A model generated the notes under the pieces. It was not told the DNA's origin and made no database searches. It saw only the letters and a program-made list of their open reading frames with translations. Shown here in pieces: positions 1-7,474 of a stretch of 64,000 nucleotides of DNA. Source of the stretch: Cellulosimicrobium funkei (lineage in GTDB: Bacteria; Actinomycetota; Actinomycetes; Actinomycetales; Cellulomonadaceae); the NCBI RefSeq assembly GCF_004519295.1, contig NZ_SOZH01000009.1:1-64000 (forward strand). The letters are read 5' to 3'. Made by a program: the position numbers and the translations under genes. Position 1 is the first letter of the stretch. Each line of letters opens with the position of its first letter.

Positions 1-32
1 GACGGGGTGGGAGAGTAGGACGCCGCCGGACA
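1..32 (+). rRNA. rrf: 5S rRNA, 3' end (partial)
   Basis: The first 32 bases match the conserved 3' end of actinobacterial 5S rRNA: the GTGGGAGAGTAGGAC block, then the CGCCGCC acceptor-side strand and a terminal GGACA. The rest of the gene lies upstream of the window. A strong hairpin follows 8 bases later, as expected at the end of an rrn operon. The call rests on remembered family sequence. Confidence 0.85.
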
Positions 33-40
33 ACCCTTCA

Positions 41-74
41 CCGAAGGCCCACCCCACACGGGGTGGGCCTTCGG
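41..74 (+). terminator. rRNA operon terminator
   Basis: A perfect 15-base-pair stem (CCGAAGGCCCACCCC paired with its complement) has an ACAC loop and sits directly after the 5S end. No long U-tract follows, as is usual in this genome. It may also stop the convergent hydrolase transcript ending at 188. Confidence 0.85.
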
Positions 75-187
75 CATATCCGCATACCCCCACACCACGC
101 GACGGACGCGTCGGTGCCGGCACGTCCGGGGCCGTCGTCGGCCCGCACGGACGGGCGAACGAGGATGTGAGAGCGGACGAGTGTCGC

Positions 188-1159
188 TCAGGACCAGCCG
201 TACGCCGCCGACCACCGGACGATCTCCGCGAAGAAGCGTGACCGGGGTTCCGGCGCCGAGAGCGACAGGTCGTGCATGCCGCCAGGGATACGTACCAGGG
301 TGACGACGCTACCCAGGTGCGAGGCCCGGCGGGCGAGCGGCTCGACGTCGAGCACGATGTCTGCGGCGCGCATGTCCTCCGTCCACCGCGTGCTGAACAG
401 CGACCTCTCGGCGAGCAGCACGAGCACGGGGCAGTCGATCGCCAGGCCGGCCGCGACGCGCGCGTGGCCGGAGATGATCGCGCGCAGCCATCCCGCGCGG
501 ACGGGGAACGACGGGACGGGGCGCCACGCGTCGTCGATGGTCCACGTGCCGTCCTCCCGGTCCCGGAGCGTCCGGGCGTAGTAGCCGGGATCGACGTTGG
601 GGAGCGGGGCACGGGGCTGGAAGCGGGCGAGCTGGCGGATCGCGGGACCGGAGACGGTCCGCGCGACCGACGACCCCTGCAGCTCCAGCCACGGGCTGTT
701 GAGCACCAGGCCACGCACGACGCCGGGGTGCCGGTGCGCCCACAGCGCCGCGACGAGACCGCCGGTCGAGTGACCCATGAGCATGATCGCGACGTGCGCC
801 CCGAGGTCCTCCCGCACGACGTCCAGCGCGGCGGCGATGTCGGCGTCGTACTCCTCGAGGTGGTCCGCGTACCCGGGGGTCTGGTGCGGACGCAGGCTGC
901 GACCGTACTTGCGCAGGTCGACGGCGTAGAACGCGGCGCCGAGGCCGTGCCAGGTCTGGGCGAGCTCGGTCTGGAAGAAGTAGTCGCTCCAGCCGTGCAG
1001 GTAGAGCACCGCGCGCGCGGGGCGCAGGGGCTCGTCCGTCGGCGGGACGTGCCGGACGACCGTGACGACGACGTCGCCCTCGTCGTCGGGCTCCAGCTCG
1101 ACGGTGTGCTGCTCGAACTCTGCCCCGAGCACGTCGGGGGCCCAGGCCGCGGACGTCAC
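188..1159 (-). CDS. alpha/beta-fold hydrolase
   Basis: A 323-residue serine hydrolase of the alpha/beta family, related to monoglyceride lipase or lysophospholipase types; the substrate is unknown. It shows an oxyanion strand VLYLHGW (residues 51-57), the nucleophile elbow GHSTGG with Ser131, and a C-terminal catalytic-type His near residue 296 in GGMHD. The acidic member of the triad is unclear. No signal peptide or membrane segment is visible, so it is probably cytosolic. It starts with GTG overlapping the upstream dehydrogenase stop (GTGA), so the two are translationally coupled. Start and family are well supported; function is not. Confidence 0.85.
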   Translation of the reverse strand: MTSAAWAPDVLGAEFEQHTVELEPDDEGDVVVTVVRHVPPTDEPLRPARAVLYLHGWSDYFFQTELAQTWHGLGAAFYAVDLRKYGRSLRPHQTPGYADHLEEYDADIAAALDVVREDLGAHVAIMLMGHSTGGLVAALWAHRHPGVVRGLVLNSPWLELQGSSVARTVSGPAIRQLARFQPRAPLPNVDPGYYARTLRDREDGTWTIDDAWRPVPSFPVRAGWLRAIISGHARVAAGLAIDCPVLVLLAERSLFSTRWTEDMRAADIVLDVEPLARRASHLGSVVTLVRIPGGMHDLSLSAPEPRSRFFAEIVRWSAAYGWS

Positions 1160-2115
1160 GGCGTGAGCACCACCTTGCCGAAGTGGTCGCCGGCCGCGAG
1201 CCGCGCGAGGCCGTCGCGCGCGCGGTCGAGGGGGAGCACCTGGTCGACGACGGGGCGCACCTCGCTCCGTGCGAGGAACCGCAGGAGCGCGGCGAGGTCG
1301 TCGCGCGAGCCCATGGTCACGCCCTGCACGCGGATCTCGTGGAAGAACACGCGTGTGAGCTCGGCGGGCGACGCGTCGCCGCTCGTGGCGCCCGCCACGA
1401 CGACGGTGCCGCCCGGTCGCACGGACCGCAGCGAGTGGCTCCACGTGGCCTGCCCGACCGTCTCGACGACGACGTCGACGGGCGCGGGCAGGCGGGCGCC
1501 GGGCTCGAACGTCGCCGCCGCCCCGAGGCGGGCCGCTCCGGCGCGCTTCGCCGCGGAGCGGGAGGTCACCCACGTCTCGAGCCCCGCGGCGGCGCCGAGC
1601 GCGACGGCCGCCGTCGCGACCCCGCCGCCCGCGCCCTGCACGAGGACGCGGTCCCCGGGGGCGGCGCCACCGGCGGTGAAGAGCATGCGGTAGGCCGTGA
1701 GCCACGCCGTCGGGACGCACGCGGCCTCGACGAAGGTCAGCTCGGGCGGCTTGGGGACGAGGTTGTGGGTCGGGACGGCGACGCGCTCCGCGAGCGTGCC
1801 CGGGTACCGCTCGGACAGCAGGGATCGACGCTCGGTGGGCCCGACGCCGTGCCCGTCCGCACCGACGACGGCGTGCACGACGACCTCGGAGCCGTCGGGG
1901 GCGACGCCCGCGGCGTCGGTCCCGAGGATCATGGGCAGGCGGTCGGCGGGCAGCCCGACGCCGCGCAGCGACCAGAGGTCGTGGTGGTTGAGCGACGCGG
2001 CGCGCACGTCGACCGTGGTCCAGTGCTCGCGGGACGCGGGCTCGGGGCGGTCCCCGACGACGAGGCCGGCCAGGGGGTCGTCGGGGTCGGTGCGGTCGGC
2101 GTAGGCGGCGAGCAT
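1156..2115 (-). CDS. zinc-type alcohol dehydrogenase-like (MDR) oxidoreductase
   Basis: A 319-residue medium-chain dehydrogenase/reductase. The N-terminal GroES-like half contains SLNHHDLWSLRG. A Rossmann half follows with the nucleotide-binding run GDRVLVQGAGGGVATAA at about residues 158-174. The zinc-ligand Cys pattern of true alcohol dehydrogenases is missing, so it resembles quinone oxidoreductase/enoyl reductase types that use NADPH without zinc. The substrate is unknown. A -10-like TAGGTT lies 6 bases before the ATG, so the message is probably leaderless. It overlaps the downstream hydrolase gene by 4 bases and may act on the same compound. Confidence 0.85.
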   Translation of the reverse strand: MLAAYADRTDPDDPLAGLVVGDRPEPASREHWTTVDVRAASLNHHDLWSLRGVGLPADRLPMILGTDAAGVAPDGSEVVVHAVVGADGHGVGPTERRSLLSERYPGTLAERVAVPTHNLVPKPPELTFVEAACVPTAWLTAYRMLFTAGGAAPGDRVLVQGAGGGVATAAVALGAAAGLETWVTSRSAAKRAGAARLGAAATFEPGARLPAPVDVVVETVGQATWSHSLRSVRPGGTVVVAGATSGDASPAELTRVFFHEIRVQGVTMGSRDDLAALLRFLARSEVRPVVDQVLPLDRARDGLARLAAGDHFGKVVLTP

Positions 2116-2121
2116 GGGACC

Positions 2122-2127
2122 AACCTA
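2122..2127 (-). promoter_or_regulatory. -10 element, leaderless oxidoreductase
   Basis: On the minus strand TAGGTT is followed by six bases and then the ATG at 2115. This puts the expected transcription start at the start codon. No clear -35 is visible. Confidence 0.5.
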
Positions 2128-2201
2128 CGGTCCGGCCCGTCCTCCGACCACGGGGCCCGCTCGGGAGGATCCCCCCAGGACCTGCCTCGACGGGGAGTGC
2201 G

Positions 2202-3518
2202 TCAGTCGCGCACGCGCGCCCGCTCGCCGAGGAAGTCGGCGACGATCGGTCCGAGCTGGTCGAACTCGATGAGGAAGCCGTCGTGCCCGAAGTCGCTCGT
2301 GAGCGTCCGCAGGGGCTCGGCGCCGGGGATGCCGGCGGCGATGCGCGCGCAGTCGGCGGGGAGGAACAGCCGGTCCGTGTCGACGGCGACGACGAGCGCG
2401 TGCGCGGTGATCTGCGCGAGCGCCGCCTCGACGCCACCGCGGTCGCGCCCGAGGTCGTGCGTGAGCATCGACTCGGTGAGCACGACGTACGAGTTCGCGT
2501 CGAACCGCCGCGCGAGCTTGTCCCCGTGGTGGTCGAGGTAGGACTGCACGGCGTAGCGGCCGTCGGTGAACGGGTCCTCGCCGCCCTGCGGCAGCCGGCC
2601 GAAGCGGTCGTCGAGCTCGCGCGCGGACCGGTAGGTCGCGTGCGCGATCTGCCGGGCGATGCCGAGCCCGACGTGCGGGCCGTCGCCGTCCGCGGCGTCG
2701 TAGTAGTCGCCGCCGCGGAAGCCCGGGTCGGCGCGGACAGCGCCGAGCTGCGGGTGGGCCCAGGCGATCTGGTCGCCCGTGGTCTGGGCGGCGGTCGCGA
2801 TCGCGGCGAGCGAGACGACGTCGACCCCGGCCTCGGGCCCGAGGAGCGCCCACTCCAGCACGCGGTGCCCGCCCATCGAGGCGCCGACGACGAACGCCCA
2901 CGACGTGACGCCGAGCGTCCGGGCGAGCTCGATCTCGACCGCGACCTGGTCGCGCGTCGTGACGCGCGGGAACCGGCTGCCCCACGGGCGGCCGTCGGGC
3001 GCGGTCGACGCCGGTCCGGTGGTGCCCTGGCAGCCGCCGAGCACGTTGGGCGCGACGACGAACCAGCGGTCGGTGTCGATCGGGGCGCCGGGCCCGACGA
3101 GCGACTCCCACCAGCCCGCGGTGACGTGCCCCGGGCCGGCGGGGCCGCTCACGTGCGAGTCGCCGGTGAGGGCGTGCAGCACGAGGACGGCGTTCGACCC
3201 GTCGGGCGCGAGCGTGCCCCACGTCTCGTACGCGACCCGGACGTCGGGCAGGCGGGCGCCGGACTCGAGGTCGAACGTGCCGACGTCGGCGAAGCGTCGC
3301 CGGCCCGCCGGGTCGCCCTCGCGCCACGCCCCGGTCGCCGGCACCGGGGCCTTGACCCGCGCGCGCGACGGCGCCACGCCGTGCGTCGACGAGTCGCCCG
3401 GCCGCGCGCCGGAGCGGGCGTCGGGGGCGGGGGAGAGGAGCTCGTCGTTCACCGGGGTCACCGTCGGCCACTGTACGGCCGGGGCGCCCAGGGCGCCCCG
3501 GCTGTCCAGATCCGTCAT
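2202..3518 (-). CDS. metX: homoserine O-acetyltransferase
   Basis: MetX transfers an acetyl group from acetyl-CoA to homoserine, the activation step of direct-sulfhydrylation methionine synthesis in the cytosol. The 438-residue protein has the alpha/beta hydrolase fold typical of the family, with LVLHALTGDSH (about 112-122), the nucleophile GASMGG (Ser214) and the late FGHDGF His near 412. The core begins only near residue 60; the first 60 residues are a disordered extension and a later start is possible. It lies 22 bases after metY on the same strand, so the two form an operon supplying and using O-acetylhomoserine. Confidence 0.95.
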   Translation of the reverse strand: MTDLDSRGALGAPAVQWPTVTPVNDELLSPAPDARSGARPGDSSTHGVAPSRARVKAPVPATGAWREGDPAGRRRFADVGTFDLESGARLPDVRVAYETWGTLAPDGSNAVLVLHALTGDSHVSGPAGPGHVTAGWWESLVGPGAPIDTDRWFVVAPNVLGGCQGTTGPASTAPDGRPWGSRFPRVTTRDQVAVEIELARTLGVTSWAFVVGASMGGHRVLEWALLGPEAGVDVVSLAAIATAAQTTGDQIAWAHPQLGAVRADPGFRGGDYYDAADGDGPHVGLGIARQIAHATYRSARELDDRFGRLPQGGEDPFTDGRYAVQSYLDHHGDKLARRFDANSYVVLTESMLTHDLGRDRGGVEAALAQITAHALVVAVDTDRLFLPADCARIAAGIPGAEPLRTLTSDFGHDGFLIEFDQLGPIVADFLGERARVRD

Positions 3519-3540
3519 CGCCGCGCCCGTCGTCGGCCGG

Positions 3541-4878
3541 TCAGGAGCCCAGCGCCGACTTGGCGGCGGTGAACCCGAGCTCGAGGTCGGCGAGGATGTC
3601 GTCGACGTGCTCGATGCCGACCGCGAGGCGGACCAGGCCCGGCGTCACGCCGGACTTCGCCTGCTCCTCGGGGCTGAGCTGGGCGTGCGTCGTCGACGCC
3701 GGGTGGATGACGAGCGACCGGACGTCGCCGATGTTCGCCACGTTCGAGTGGAGCTGCAGCGCGGAGACGAACGCCTGCCCGGCCTCGCTGCCGCCGTCGA
3801 GCTCGAACGCGAGGACCGCGCCCGCGCCGCGCGGCAGGTACTTCTGCGCGTTCGCGTGCCACGGGCTCGAGGGCAGGCCCGCGTAGTGGACGGTCCGGAC
3901 GTCGTCGCGCGCCTCGAGCCACTCGGCGACCTTCTGCGCGTTGGCGACGTGGCGCTCGACGCGGAGCGACAGCGTCTCGATGCCCTGCGCGATGAGGAAC
4001 GCGTTGAAGGGCGAGATCGCCGAGCCCAGGTCGCGCAGGAGCTGGACGCGCGCCTTGAGCACGTACGCGAGGTTGGCACCGAGGATGCCGCCCACGCCGA
4101 GGTCGCGCGCGTAGACGAGACCGTTGTACGAGGGGTCGGGCGTGTTGTAGTTCGGGAACCGCTCCGGGTGCGCCGCGTAGTCGAACGTGCCGCCGTCGAC
4201 GATCACGCCGCCGATCGCGGAGCCGTGGCCGCCGAGGTACTTCGTCGCGGAGTGCACGACGACGTCCGCCCCGTGCTCGAGCGGGCGCAGCAGGTAGGGC
4301 GTGGCGACCGTGTTGTCGACGATGAGCGGGACGCCGACCTCGTGCGCGACCGCCGCGACGGCCTCGATCTCGAGGACGTCGGCCTGCGGGTTCGGGATCG
4401 TCTCGCCGAAGAACAGCTTCGTGTTCGGGCGCACGGCGTCGCGCCAGGCCTGCGGGTCGTGCGGGTCGGCGACGAACGTCGTCTCGACCCCGAGCTTGGC
4501 GAGCGAGTACTGCAGGAGGTTGTAGGTGCCGCCGTACAGGCTCGGGGAGGCGACGACGTGGTCGCCCGCCTCGGCGACGTTGAGGATCGCGAACGTCGTC
4601 GCGGCCTGCCCGGACGCGAGGAGCAGCGCGCCGACGCCGCCCTCGAGCGAGGCGATGCGGTTCTCCACGACCTCCTGCGTCGGGTTGCCGATGCGCGTGT
4701 AGATCGGGCCGAGGTCCTTGAGCGCGAACCGGTCGGCCGCGACCGAGGCGTCCGGGAAGACGAACGACGTGGTCTGGTAGATCGGGAGCGCGCGGGCGCC
4801 GGTCGTCGGGTCGGCGGTCTGGCCGGCGTGGACCTGGCGCGTCTCGAAGGACCAGGCGGGGGCGGTGTCGGTGCTCAT
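3541..4878 (-). CDS. metY: O-acetylhomoserine sulfhydrylase
   Basis: MetY makes homocysteine from O-acetylhomoserine and sulfide using pyridoxal phosphate. The 445-residue protein has the Cys/Met-metabolism PLP fold, with YTRIGNPT near 60-67, the cofactor-stacking SLYGGTYN and the PLP lysine in [11 protein letters not shown] (Lys213). The start was chosen at the ATG preceded by AGGAGA at a 6-base spacing; the reading frame stays open upstream but looks non-coding. A 164-base leader separates it from a cysteine-containing heptapeptide ORF, suggesting sulfur-responsive attenuation. metX follows in the same operon. Confidence 0.95.
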   Translation of the reverse strand: MSTDTAPAWSFETRQVHAGQTADPTTGARALPIYQTTSFVFPDASVAADRFALKDLGPIYTRIGNPTQEVVENRIASLEGGVGALLLASGQAATTFAILNVAEAGDHVVASPSLYGGTYNLLQYSLAKLGVETTFVADPHDPQAWRDAVRPNTKLFFGETIPNPQADVLEIEAVAAVAHEVGVPLIVDNTVATPYLLRPLEHGADVVVHSATKYLGGHGSAIGGVIVDGGTFDYAAHPERFPNYNTPDPSYNGLVYARDLGVGGILGANLAYVLKARVQLLRDLGSAISPFNAFLIAQGIETLSLRVERHVANAQKVAEWLEARDDVRTVHYAGLPSSPWHANAQKYLPRGAGAVLAFELDGGSEAGQAFVSALQLHSNVANIGDVRSLVIHPASTTHAQLSPEEQAKSGVTPGLVRLAVGIEHVDDILADLELGFTAAKSALGS

Positions 4879-5042
4879 GGTTGCTCTCCTGCGGGTGGGG
4901 TGGGACGGCGGCGTGAGGGTGCACCGGGGCGGGTGCGGCGGGGACGGGGTCGTCGACCGCGGCGAGAGGCGCACGCGGGACGGGATGCCGCGGCGAGGGC
5001 GTCGTCGACGACGGCTCGCGGGCAGGCGAACGTGCGCTCGGG

Positions 5043-5066
5043 TCAGCGACACATTCGACGGGACAT
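5043..5066 (-). CDS. candidate leader peptide MSRRMCR upstream of metY
   Basis: A seven-codon ORF reading MSRRMCR and then TGA sits 164 bases before metY. Its ATG lies 7 bases after a -10-like TAGCCT, so it would be translated from the first base of the transcript. Short leaderless Cys-containing ORFs ending in CR are known as cysteine-responsive leaders of sulfur genes in actinobacteria. The transcript between this ORF and metY is C-rich, compatible with Rho-dependent attenuation. This is inference from position and content; the peptide is too short for a homology call. Confidence 0.5.
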   Translation of the reverse strand: MSRRMCR

Positions 5067-5073
5067 GAGGCCG

Positions 5074-5079
5074 AGGCTA
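5074..5079 (-). promoter_or_regulatory. -10 element of the metY-metX operon
   Basis: Minus-strand TAGCCT lies 7 bases before the leader-peptide ATG at 5066. It is the best promoter candidate for the metYX transcript; no convincing -35 is visible. Confidence 0.45.
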
Positions 5080-5105
5080 GGCGCGTCGTCGGCGACCCGG
5101 TAGGC

Positions 5106-5139
5106 CCTTCTCACCATGCGAGACCACATTCTGAGAAGG
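5106..5139. promoter_or_regulatory. inverted repeat between metY and the NlpC/P60 gene
   Basis: Perfect 8-base arms CCTTCTCA (5106-5113) and TGAGAAGG (5132-5139) are separated by 18 bases. A second, shorter dyad TCTC-N7-GAGA lies at 5109-5123. The element sits upstream of the metY -10 and in front of the divergent secreted hydrolase gene, so it could be an operator for either. The factor is unknown. Confidence 0.35.
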
Positions 5140-5223
5140 CCCCGGCTGCTCGGATCGCGCGGAGCGGACCTTCCGGGCAGACTCGTGCGAGTGCTGTCAA
5201 CGAGACACGCCGAGGAGGGGTTG

Positions 5224-6639
5224 ATGAACCGCGTGACCCGGAGCGCGCCGCGCCGTCGCGTCGCCGTAGCGGGGGCCGCCGGAGCGCTCGTGCTGGCGCT
5301 CGGCGTGGGCCTCGCCCCGACCGCGTCGTCCGCGCCGTCGGACGACGACGTGCGCGCCGCGCGCGAGGCCGCCGACGGCGCGTCACGGGACGTCGCGACG
5401 GTCGAGCACGAGCTCGCGGCGCTGCGCGACCGGCACGCGTCCGCGGTCGCGGCCGTCGAGACGGCGGCGGAGGAGTACGCCGCGGCGCAGGGCGATCTCG
5501 AGGCCGCCGACGCCGAGGTGCGCGACGCCCAGGCGGCGCTCGCGACGGCCCGGTCGGGCGAGTCCGAGGCGCGGGCCTCCGTCGGTGCCCTCTTCCGCGC
5601 GTCACGCCAGGGCTCGACGGAGCTCGACGCCCTGCGGACGGTCCTGGACGCGGACGGCGTCGAGCAGGTCGTCGCGCGCGAGAACGCCGAGCGCGTCGCG
5701 GGCCGCACCGCCGGCCGTGCGGTCGAGACGCACGCGACGGCGCGCGCCGTCGCGGACACGGCCCGCGCGCGGGCCGACGCGGCGCTCGCGCACCAGGCCG
5801 AGGTCGAGGACCGAGCGCGCGACGCGCTGGCCGCCGCCCAGGTCTCCTCCGGGGCGCTCGACGAGGCCGTGCAGGAGTCTGCGGCGCGCCGGGAGACGCT
5901 GCTCGCCGAGCTCGCGCAGGCCCGGGCCACGAGCGTCGACGTCGAGCGGGAGCGCCAGGACGCGCTCGACGCGCAGGCCGCGAGCGCGCGCGAGAGCGCG
6001 GCCCGGGAGCGGGTCGCGCCGCCCGCTGCGGGGACGCCGGCAGCGGCGCCGTCCGCCCCGGCCGCCCCGGCCGCCCCGGCCGCGCCGTCCGCCCCGGCCG
6101 CGCAGAACCCGGCTCCCGTCCCGGCACCGGCACCGGCACCGGCGCCGGCTCCGGCCCCCGCTCCCGCCCCGGCGCCGGCTCCCGCCCCAGCGCCTGCCCC
6201 GGCTCCGGCGCCTCCGCCTGCTCCCGCCCCGCCGCCCGTGGTCACGCCGCCGCCCGGCACGGGCGTGGGGAACGGCGCCCAGGGTCAGGCCGCCGTCGCG
6301 TGGGCGCGCACGAAGATCGGCGCGCCGTACGTGTTCGGCGGCACCGGGCCGGGCTACGACTGCTCGGGCCTCACGTCCCGCGCGTGGGCCGCCGCGGGCG
6401 TCGACATCACCCGGACGTCGCGCTCGCAGTACCAGCGCGTGCAGAAGATCTCCTACGACCGCCTCCGCCCGGGCGACCTCATCTTCTACGCCAACGACAC
6501 GTCGAACCCGTCGACCATCCGCCACGTCGCGATGTACACCGGCGGCGGGATGATGATCGAGGCGCGGCAGCCCGGCAGCCCCGTGCACGAGGTCGCGATG
6601 CGCTGGGCCGACGCGATGCCGTACGCGGGCCGACCGTAG
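5224..6639 (+). CDS. secreted NlpC/P60 peptidoglycan hydrolase
   Basis: A 471-residue exported cell-wall endopeptidase, predicted to cut peptide stems of peptidoglycan. An arginine-rich N-terminus leads into a hydrophobic signal segment ending near TASSA (about residue 35). A long Ala/Glu-rich coiled coil follows (about 38-260), then a Pro-Ala tract (about 273-343) and a C-terminal NlpC/P60 domain from about residue 354. The catalytic Cys380 is in YDCSGL and His434 in IRHVAMY. The coiled-coil/NlpC layout resembles RipA-type hydrolases. The start was chosen at the ATG after GAGGAGGGG; the upstream in-frame ATG has no such site. Confidence 0.92.
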   Translation: MNRVTRSAPRRRVAVAGAAGALVLALGVGLAPTASSAPSDDDVRAAREAADGASRDVATVEHELAALRDRHASAVAAVETAAEEYAAAQGDLEAADAEVRDAQAALATARSGESEARASVGALFRASRQGSTELDALRTVLDADGVEQVVARENAERVAGRTAGRAVETHATARAVADTARARADAALAHQAEVEDRARDALAAAQVSSGALDEAVQESAARRETLLAELAQARATSVDVERERQDALDAQAASARESAARERVAPPAAGTPAAAPSAPAAPAAPAAPSAPAAQNPAPVPAPAPAPAPAPAPAPAPAPAPAPAPAPAPAPPPAPAPPPVVTPPPGTGVGNGAQGQAAVAWARTKIGAPYVFGGTGPGYDCSGLTSRAWAAAGVDITRTSRSQYQRVQKISYDRLRPGDLIFYANDTSNPSTIRHVAMYTGGGMMIEARQPGSPVHEVAMRWADAMPYAGRP

Positions 6640-6650
6640 CGGTGACGCAC

Positions 6651-6690
6651 GACGGCGGCCGCCCACCTCGCGAGGTGGGCGGCCGCCGTC
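6651..6690. terminator. bidirectional terminator
   Basis: A perfect 40-base palindrome (20-base arms meeting at CGCG, central sequence ACCTCGCGAGGT) lies between the convergent NlpC/P60 and ppa genes. Confidence 0.8.
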
Positions 6691-6709
6691 GTACGGGGGG
6701 ACGAGCCGG

Positions 6710-7213
6710 TCAGTGGCCCGGCGTGTGGTACCCGGAGTCGATGGCGCGCTGCAGGGAGCGCTCGATCTCGGCCTCGGCGTCGGCGCGGCCGACCCAGTGC
6801 GCGCCCTCGACGGACTTGCCGGGCTCCAGGTCCTTGTAGACCTCGAAGAAGTGCTGGATCTCCAGGCGGTGGAAGTCGGACACGTCGTCGATGTCCTGGC
6901 GCCACGCGGCACGCTGGTCGCCCGTCGGGACGCACAGCACCTTGTCGTCGCCGCCGGCCTCGTCGCGCATGCGGAACATGCCGAGCGCGCGGCAGCGGAT
7001 CAGGCAGCCCGGGAACGTGGGCTCCTCGAGCAGCACGAGGGCGTCCAGCGGGTCGCCGTCCTCGCCGAGCGTCCCCTCGATGAACCCGTAGTCGTCGGGG
7101 TAGCGGGTCGAGGTGAAGAGCATGCGGTCGAGGCGGATGCGACCGGTCGCGTGGTCCACCTCGTACTTGTTGCGCTGCCCCTTGGGGATCTCGATCGTGA
7201 CGTCGAACTCCAC
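6710..7213 (-). CDS. ppa: inorganic pyrophosphatase (family I)
   Basis: Soluble Mg-dependent family I pyrophosphatase that hydrolyses pyrophosphate to phosphate, pulling biosynthetic reactions forward. The 167-residue protein has [15 protein letters not shown] at the N-terminus, [19 protein letters not shown] and the catalytic acidic signature [10 protein letters not shown], all expected for the family. The start chosen is the GTG at 7213 ([12 protein letters not shown]), preceded by GGAGG at 5 bases; an ATG 24 bases further out would add eight unlikely residues. It is transcribed away from dacB across a shared intergenic region. Confidence 0.95.
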   Translation of the reverse strand: MEFDVTIEIPKGQRNKYEVDHATGRIRLDRMLFTSTRYPDDYGFIEGTLGEDGDPLDALVLLEEPTFPGCLIRCRALGMFRMRDEAGGDDKVLCVPTGDQRAAWRQDIDDVSDFHRLEIQHFFEVYKDLEPGKSVEGAHWVGRADAEAEIERSLQRAIDSGYHTPGH

Positions 7214-7362
7214 TGCTTCCTCCAGTCGTACCGGCACCGCGGCGCTCGGGCGGTGGCTGGTGTCGGATGATCGACGGACGACGCCGTCGTGCGGGAACTA
7301 GTGTGACACGGGACGTCCGCCCACAAGAGTCCGTACGGCCCTGGGCGGGCGACGCCGTGAGT

Positions 7363-7368
7363 GATAAT
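7363..7368 (+). promoter_or_regulatory. candidate -10 for dacB
   Basis: GATAAT is preceded by TGAGT about 106 bases before the dacB start, in the gap between divergent ppa and dacB. The -35 region is weak. Confidence 0.35.
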
Positions 7369-7440
7369 GCGCACGTGCCCGAGGCCCCGGGGGCGGGTCG
7401 GACGACCGGCGACCCGTCGGGACGGGGCGGGCGGACGACG

Positions 7441-7459
7441 CGCCCCGGTGACCGGGGCG
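7441..7459 (+). other. hairpin in the dacB leader
   Basis: CGCCCCGG and its complement, separated by TGA, form an 8-base-pair hairpin ending a few bases before the ribosome-binding region of dacB (GAGGGAGAGG). It may tune translation. Function is inferred only from position. Confidence 0.3.
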
Positions 7460-7474
7460 GACCGAGGGAGAGGT

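Noticed and set aside
4879-5042. S-adenosylmethionine riboswitch upstream of metY
   Set aside because: I looked for SAM-I, SAM-II and SAM-IV core motifs on the minus strand and saw none; the region is C-rich and better fits a leader-peptide mechanism. A covariance-model scan would settle it.
2779-5103. 774-residue plus-strand open frame opposite metX-metY
   Set aside because: It mirrors metX/metY in the antisense frame, is Arg/Val-rich without any domain, and reflects the scarcity of stops in GC-rich DNA.
5140-5223. c-di-AMP (ydaO-type) riboswitch before the NlpC/P60 gene
   Set aside because: Such leaders precede many actinobacterial cell-wall hydrolases, but the gap is too short and no core motif is visible.
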